From NCBI GenBank assembly GCA_030426685.1, contig JAUHYC010000003.1:1-64000 (forward strand): DNA of 64,000 bases, in the 5' to 3' direction. Shown here piece after piece: positions 59,171 through 64,000 of this stretch. The stretch comes from Alphaproteobacteria bacterium (GTDB taxonomy: Bacteria; Pseudomonadota; Alphaproteobacteria; Rhodobacterales; Rhodobacteraceae). Every line of letters starts with the position of its first letter. Position 1 is the stretch's first letter. Below the pieces are notes generated by a model. It was not told the DNA's origin and did no database searches. It saw only the letters and a program-made list of their open reading frames with translations. The position numbers and the translations under genes were made by a program.

Positions 59171-60130
59171 ATGCAGGCAATTCGCATAGAGACCAAAGGG
59201 GCACCCGCGCGGCTGTGCGAAATCGCCCTACCCGCCCCATCCGAAAACCAGATCCGTGTCACAATCCATGCATGTGGCCTGAACTTTGCAGATCTGTTGA
59301 TGCAGAAAGGAACCTATCAGGACACGCCTGACACTCCGTTTACGTTGGGGATGGAAATCGCAGGCATTGTTGACGAAACTGGAAACAATGTGACGGAATT
59401 GAAGCCGGGGGACCGTGTTGCGGTTTATTCCGGACAGGGCGGTCTCGCCGAATCAGGTGTGTTCGACGCTGAACGGGCGGTGCCCCTGCCCGATTCCATG
59501 AGTTTCGAGGACGCCGCTGCGATACAGATCACCTATGGCACCAGCCTGATCGCGCTGGACCACCGGGCGAAATTGCAGCCGGGCGAAACTCTGTTGGTGA
59601 CCGGGGCTGCCGGTGGGGTCGGGCTGACGGCTGTCGAAATCGGCAAGCTGATGGGTGCAACCGTCATTGCGCAGGCGCGTGGTGCGGACAAGCTGGCCGT
59701 GGCACAGCAGGCAGGCGCCGATCATCTGATAGATGCGGACGAGGATTTGCGGGACAGAGTGCTGGCGCTTGGCGGCGCGGATGTTGTCTATGACGCGATC
59801 GGAGGCGATGTGTTCAAGGCCGCCTTCCGCGCAACAAATCCCGAAGGGCGTTTGTTGCCCATCGGTTTCGCCGGTGGTGACGTGCCGCAGATTCCGGCAA
59901 ACCACCTGCTGGTCAAAAACCTAAGTGTGATAGGGGTTTATATCGGAGGTTACCTGAACTTCCGGCCCGAGGTGGTGCGCCACAGCTTCGACACTCTGTT
60001 CCGGTGGCACGCCGCGGGCAAGATCATCCCTCATATCAGCCATGTCCTGCCTCTGCAGGAGGCAGAGCATGGGCTGGAACTGCTGCGCGCGCGCAAATCC
60101 ACCGGAAAAGTGGTGATCAGAATTAGATGA
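59171..60130 (+). CDS. NADPH:quinone oxidoreductase family (zinc-type MDR)
   Basis: MQAIRIETKGAPARLCEIALPAPSENQIRVTIHACGLNFADLLMQKGTYQDTPDTPFTLGMEIAG...LLVTGAAGGVGLTAVEIGKLMGA. Confidence 0.93.
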   Translation: MQAIRIETKGAPARLCEIALPAPSENQIRVTIHACGLNFADLLMQKGTYQDTPDTPFTLGMEIAGIVDETGNNVTELKPGDRVAVYSGQGGLAESGVFDAERAVPLPDSMSFEDAAAIQITYGTSLIALDHRAKLQPGETLLVTGAAGGVGLTAVEIGKLMGATVIAQARGADKLAVAQQAGADHLIDADEDLRDRVLALGGADVVYDAIGGDVFKAAFRATNPEGRLLPIGFAGGDVPQIPANHLLVKNLSVIGVYIGGYLNFRPEVVRHSFDTLFRWHAAGKIIPHISHVLPLQEAEHGLELLRARKSTGKVVIRIR

Positions 60131-61001
60131 CGGCTTTCAACGGCTGCGCACCGGAGCGCGAGAAATTCTGCCGCAAAAGATGGGCGAGCTCCCCCACATA
60201 TTCCTCGCGCACGCGTTCCGAACCATAAAGGTTGATAAATTGCACCGGCAGGTCCGGCAAGGCGCCGCCGTGGTCAATCAGTTCCTGATGACTGGGCTGC
60301 GTTCCCTCCAGCAAGACACCCACAGCCAGATCGGCGCTGACCGTGGCCTCAACCGTGCGATCCGAATCGCTGTCGATACTCATGTCCCATTCGATCCCCA
60401 CATCATCCAGCGCCGAGGTGGCAACCGGGCGGAAGATGCAGTTGCGGCAGAACCCCAGACGCAAAGGTTTTTGCCGCCAGGCCGAGCCATTCACAGCCCC
60501 CACCCAGCGCAGCGGCATATGGTGTAGGGTTTCGGCCCCTTCACCCGCCCCGGATTCGGTGGTGACGATCAGGTCAAAGCCACCGCGCGCAAACTCTTCC
60601 TTGAGCTGTCGCGTGTTTGAGGTGACAAGATTCACGCTGACCCGCGGAAAACTTGCGTTGAACCGTTGCAGCACGCGCGGGATGAACGGATGCACCACAT
60701 CATGTGGCACACCCAGCGTGACTTCGCCTTCAAATGCCTGATCCGTCAGCCGTCCGATCACCTCATCATTCAACGCGATCATGCGCCGGGCATAGGCCAG
60801 GAGCTGCTCACCCGAGGCCGTGAGTGCGATGGTGCGGCCCGACCGGTCCAGCAGTTCAAGGCCGAGAAGTTCCTCCAACCGCTTAAGCTGCATAGAAACC
60901 GCTGATTGCGTCAGATGCAGGAAACCGGCGGCGCGGGTCACGCCGCCATGATCAGCAACAGCCATGAAAGAGCGCAAGGTGGTGATGTCCAGATTTCGCA
61001 T
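60123..61001 (-). CDS. LysR-family transcriptional regulator
   Basis: MRNLDITTLRSFMAVADHGGVTRAAGFLHLTQSAVSMQLKRLEELLGLELLDRSGRTIALTASGEQLL. Confidence 0.94.
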   Translation of the reverse strand: MRNLDITTLRSFMAVADHGGVTRAAGFLHLTQSAVSMQLKRLEELLGLELLDRSGRTIALTASGEQLLAYARRMIALNDEVIGRLTDQAFEGEVTLGVPHDVVHPFIPRVLQRFNASFPRVSVNLVTSNTRQLKEEFARGGFDLIVTTESGAGEGAETLHHMPLRWVGAVNGSAWRQKPLRLGFCRNCIFRPVATSALDDVGIEWDMSIDSDSDRTVEATVSADLAVGVLLEGTQPSHQELIDHGGALPDLPVQFINLYGSERVREEYVGELAHLLRQNFSRSGAQPLKAVI

Positions 61002-61128
61002 CTTCAAGATTCCTTATGGGACCGTTCAAAAACATTCATTTTTAAAATATGTCAGATTGCCCCATATAGATCAAGGAAATTGATTGAAGCACGATGTTTC
61101 ATCATTCAACCACAAAAGGGCAAAACCC

Positions 61129-61347
61129 ATGACCCATATAGCTGTCTCGCACCCCCACTGCATCAAGCGCAAGACGCTTCGAACCCGGCTGCTGAACCTT
61201 TTCAGCCTCGCCCGACAGCGACGCGATCTTGCCCGTCTGGACGATCGCGCACTCGATGATATCGGCATCAACCGCACTGAGGCCCACACCGAGGCTTCGC
61301 GCCCCGTTTGGGACGCCCCGGTCAACTGGCGCAACCACCTGTATTAA
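61129..61347 (+). CDS. DUF1127 domain protein
   Basis: LARQRRDLARLDDRALDDIGINRTEAHTEASRPVWDAP. Confidence 0.9.
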   Translation: MTHIAVSHPHCIKRKTLRTRLLNLFSLARQRRDLARLDDRALDDIGINRTEAHTEASRPVWDAPVNWRNHLY

Positions 61348-61520
61348 TACAGAAATACCGGCATTTTGGCGGCTTGTTTCCCAATACTGCCAAATTTGCC
61401 GACAGTTTTGCTGAGTTTTGGGCTTAAAACCCTTGAAACGCGGGCCACACTCTCCGATATTTGCTGGGAAACCGGCCTGCAATCGCAGGCTGAGAACAGA
61501 ATATCGAAGGGAGACCCTTT

Positions 61521-62258
61521 ATGGCACAATTCGACACGATCCGGACGGCGACTGGTGCGCGCGCCGCCGAGATTGACGAGGGCCTGCGCGCCCATATGAA
61601 CAAAGTCTACGGCACAATGTCCGTAGGTATGCTGATCACGTTCGCAGTGGCCTGGGCTGTAGGTTCAAGCCCGCAATTGCTGTCGATCTTCCGTGACCCT
61701 GTCACGCTGAGCCCGAACATTCTGGGCTGGATTGTGATGTTTGCGCCTCTGGGCATGGTGTTCGCTTTTGGCGCGGCGATCAATCGCCTGTCGGCAGCCG
61801 GTGCACAGCTGTTCTTCTATGCATTTGCGGCCGTTATGGGCCTGTCGCTGAGCTGGATTTTCGTTGCCTTCACCGGCATCTCAATCGCACAGGTATTCCT
61901 GGTGACCTCGATCGCCTTTGCGGGGCTGTCGCTCTACGGCTATGTCACCAAGAAAGATCTGTCCGGTATGGGCACTTTCCTGATGATGGGCGTGATCGGT
62001 CTGATCGTTGCGATGATCATCAACATCTTCCTGCAGTCGCCTGCGATCATGTTTGCAGTGTCGATTCTGGGCGTTCTGATCTTTGCCGGCCTCACCGCGT
62101 ATGACACGCAAAAGATCAAGACCACTTACCTGCAGATGGCCCATGCGGGCGATCAGGAATGGCTGGGCAAAGCCGCCATTATGGGTGCGCTGAACCTGTA
62201 TCTGGACTTCATCAACATGTTCATGTTCCTGCTGCAGCTGCTTGGAAACCGCGAATAA
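61521..62258 (+). CDS. Bax inhibitor-1/YccA family protein
   Basis: HMNKVYGTMSVGMLITFAVAWAVG...ILIFAGLTAYDTQKIKTTYLQM; 7 TM. Confidence 0.95.
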   Translation: MAQFDTIRTATGARAAEIDEGLRAHMNKVYGTMSVGMLITFAVAWAVGSSPQLLSIFRDPVTLSPNILGWIVMFAPLGMVFAFGAAINRLSAAGAQLFFYAFAAVMGLSLSWIFVAFTGISIAQVFLVTSIAFAGLSLYGYVTKKDLSGMGTFLMMGVIGLIVAMIINIFLQSPAIMFAVSILGVLIFAGLTAYDTQKIKTTYLQMAHAGDQEWLGKAAIMGALNLYLDFINMFMFLLQLLGNRE

Positions 62259-62282
62259 CGCGTTTCACATATCACGAGCCAG

Positions 62283-62314
62283 AGGGCGGGTCCGAAACGA
62301 CCCGCCCTTTTTTT
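62283..62314 (+). terminator. Rho-independent terminator
   Basis: AGGGCGGGTC-CGAAAC-GACCCGCCCTTTTTTT. Confidence 0.88.
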
Positions 62315-62332
62315 GTTTGATGGAGACCTGAT

Positions 62333-62812
62333 ATGCCCGTGACCCAACTCTGCCCCTCGCAAGCCGGTTGCCTGTTGCCGATGCTGCATCAGGTTCATGA
62401 TCTACACCTGGAACACCAACCGGAGCGCTATGCTCTTCTTCCTGCTGATCCGCAGATGTGCCGACATCTGGAAGAATGGTTGAGCCAGCCCAACATTTTT
62501 TCCCTGGTTTACGAAGACGAAGGCGCACTGCTCGGCTACGCAATATATGAGATAGAGCAGCGCGAAGCCACGCCGTTTCGTCGCGCGGAAGTCCGGGCAA
62601 TGCTGCATCAGATCTGCGTCGATCAGGACCATCGCGGGCGCGGTATCGGAACCGCTCTGATCGCAGAGGTCCGGGCGCATCTGGTTCGGAAAGATGGTCA
62701 GGTTCTGGCCGCCAGTTATGCCACATTCAACACCGCGTCTGCCAGACTCATGGCCAACGCAGGCTTACGTCCAGTCATGACTTTTGTGGAATGGCGGAAT
62801 TCGAAGATATAA
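62333..62812 (+). CDS. GNAT family N-acetyltransferase
   Basis: LHQICVDQDHRGRGIGTALIAEVRAHL acetyl-CoA binding motif. Confidence 0.9.
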   Translation: MPVTQLCPSQAGCLLPMLHQVHDLHLEHQPERYALLPADPQMCRHLEEWLSQPNIFSLVYEDEGALLGYAIYEIEQREATPFRRAEVRAMLHQICVDQDHRGRGIGTALIAEVRAHLVRKDGQVLAASYATFNTASARLMANAGLRPVMTFVEWRNSKI

Positions 62813-62868
62813 CGGAAAACCCCCGCCGTTCTGGCAGGGGTTCGACCTTAATCGCGGGCTTGCTTGTC

Positions 62869-63375
62869 TCAGTGGCAGTTCAGGGGCACCGCAAAGCCGG
62901 AGCTGCGCGAGGACGAGCCCTTGCGGTAAACTTCTCCCGCTGGCAGGCAGCCGGTAAAGCGTTCGGTCTGCGCACCGAAGGCCGAGCCAATCGAGTTTTC
63001 GACCCGCGTATCGCCTTCGGCGGTGCGCAATACAGCGAACAGGCTGTTATTCACCTGAACCGTGCTGAGCAGCAGATTGGTGCTTTGTCCCGAAAGCTCA
63101 ACAGCTGAGGTGTCGGTCCGCCCTCCGTTCTCAATCGCCACTTTCGCCAGTTTGGACATCTCGGTCTCGTCCGAGGTCACACGTACCGTTGGAAGCTCGG
63201 CCAGTTCGGCAGGAATATTCGTTGCTTGAGGCACAAACGCCGCAGCGCCCTTGACCTCGGAGATGGTGCGCGGTTCGCCATCGATTCCAGTGAAACCAAC
63301 GCCTTCGCGATTAAACGGGTCTTCGCAAGCTGACAGGGTCAGAACGGCAAGTGCGGGCAACAAGATTTTTTTCAT
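62869..63375 (-). CDS. Putative lipoprotein
   Basis: MKKILLPALAVLTLSACEDPFNREGVGFTGIDGEPRTISEVKGAAAFVPQ; lipobox LSAC. Confidence 0.75.
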   Translation of the reverse strand: MKKILLPALAVLTLSACEDPFNREGVGFTGIDGEPRTISEVKGAAAFVPQATNIPAELAELPTVRVTSDETEMSKLAKVAIENGGRTDTSAVELSGQSTNLLLSTVQVNNSLFAVLRTAEGDTRVENSIGSAFGAQTERFTGCLPAGEVYRKGSSSRSSGFAVPLNCH

Positions 63376-63525
63376 GGCGGTCAACATTTTGGAAAGGGTT
63401 TCTCAAGCGTAGTGGCAGGGGTTGTAAAAAAGCAAGCCACCCGCGCTCAGAACACCTGACGGGCTGATGCGCCCCTGCAACGCCTTTGGAATAACCGGCG
63501 AGACCCGGTATCTAAACCTATGAAC

Positions 63526-63557
63526 AAAAAAGGACCCTGCATCGCAGGGTCCTTTTT
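63526..63557. terminator. Bidirectional rho-independent terminator downstream of rpmG
   Basis: AAAAAAGGACCCTGC-ATC-GCAGGGTCCTTTTT. Confidence 0.85.
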
Positions 63558-63582
63558 GGGAATGTTCAAGATGGAGGGCAGA

Positions 63583-63750
63583 TTACTTGATCTTGCCTTC
63601 CTTGTACTCGACATGCTTCCGAGCGACCGGGTCGTATTTACGAATGGTCATCTTCTCGGTCATGGTCCGCGCGTTCTTTTTGGTCACGTAGAAGTGGCCC
63701 GTGCCCGCGGTCGAGTTCAGACGGATCTTGATTGTCGTCGGCTTCGCCAT
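63583..63750 (-). CDS. rpmG: 50S ribosomal protein L33
   Basis: [55 protein letters not shown]. Confidence 0.98.
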   Translation of the reverse strand: MAKPTTIKIRLNSTAGTGHFYVTKKNARTMTEKMTIRKYDPVARKHVEYKEGKIK

Positions 63751-64000
63751 GGTTATCTCCTGCGTCCGAAAAGGCAGGGGCCTTTCGGTTGAATCTTTAT
63801 GAGCGTGCGCTTTTACCTGCTGGCGCGCCCAAGTCAACCGGATTCGGTGCGATCATGGAACAATTCATACAACGCCCTCGGCATCCCGGATTTGGTGGGT
63901 TCACGGGTTTGTGATATGGTGCGCCTCAATCGGCATAGATGAACCGGCGCATTGGCTTTTGACCACCGAGGTCGGCGTCTGTCCAACAACACCACTCACG

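Noticed and set aside
1-64000. Search for CRISPR arrays, IS elements, integrases, phage genes, toxin-antitoxin or defence genes
   Set aside because: No regularly spaced direct repeats, transposase/integrase or phage proteins seen; content is metabolic and housekeeping.
63840-64000. Short plus-strand ORFs at the right edge
   Set aside because: No recognisable domain, start context or RNA structure; may belong to a gene outside the window.

Overview
The window looks like ordinary core chromosome of a high-GC alphaproteobacterium, most likely a Roseobacter-group Rhodobacteraceae (inferred from gene content and order; not database-checked). I see about 60 supported genes: rlmB (partial), tRNA-Tyr(GTA), a ProVWX-type betaine/choline ABC locus, lolD/lolC, proS, a PerM-like permease, an Hda/DnaA-like gene, ppx/gppA, the propionyl-CoA/methylmalonyl-CoA locus (pccA, pccB, scpA, pccR-like regulator), the choline-sulfate locus betI-betC-betA, a LysE exporter with an ArgP-like regulator, yebC, two SLC13/TrkA-C permeases, a BASS transporter plus FAD dehydrogenase pair, mgtE, guaD plus a second amidohydrolase, hisN, qor, a Bax-inhibitor-1 family gene and rpmG. 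I found no prophage, IS element, CRISPR array or recognisable defence island, and no convincing new multi-gene system. The observations most worth checking are: (1) the ABC substrate-binding gene carries an in-frame amber codon and apparently a lost start codon; (2) two dispersed repeats ('CTTCATCTGG(C/T)(C/T)AAAAATAC-CTCCG-type') each lie exactly between convergent genes; (3) a near-identical 23-nt BetI-like operator occurs upstream of betI and next to the ABC locus 30 kb away; (4) a sulfotransferase-like gene overlaps the start of methylmalonyl-CoA mutase by ATGA; (5) TTTGCAAA motifs lie at the pccB and pccR-like promoters; (6) a decayed FAD-oxidoreductase remnant lies next to proS. All protein assignments come from reading the translations; no searches were run.
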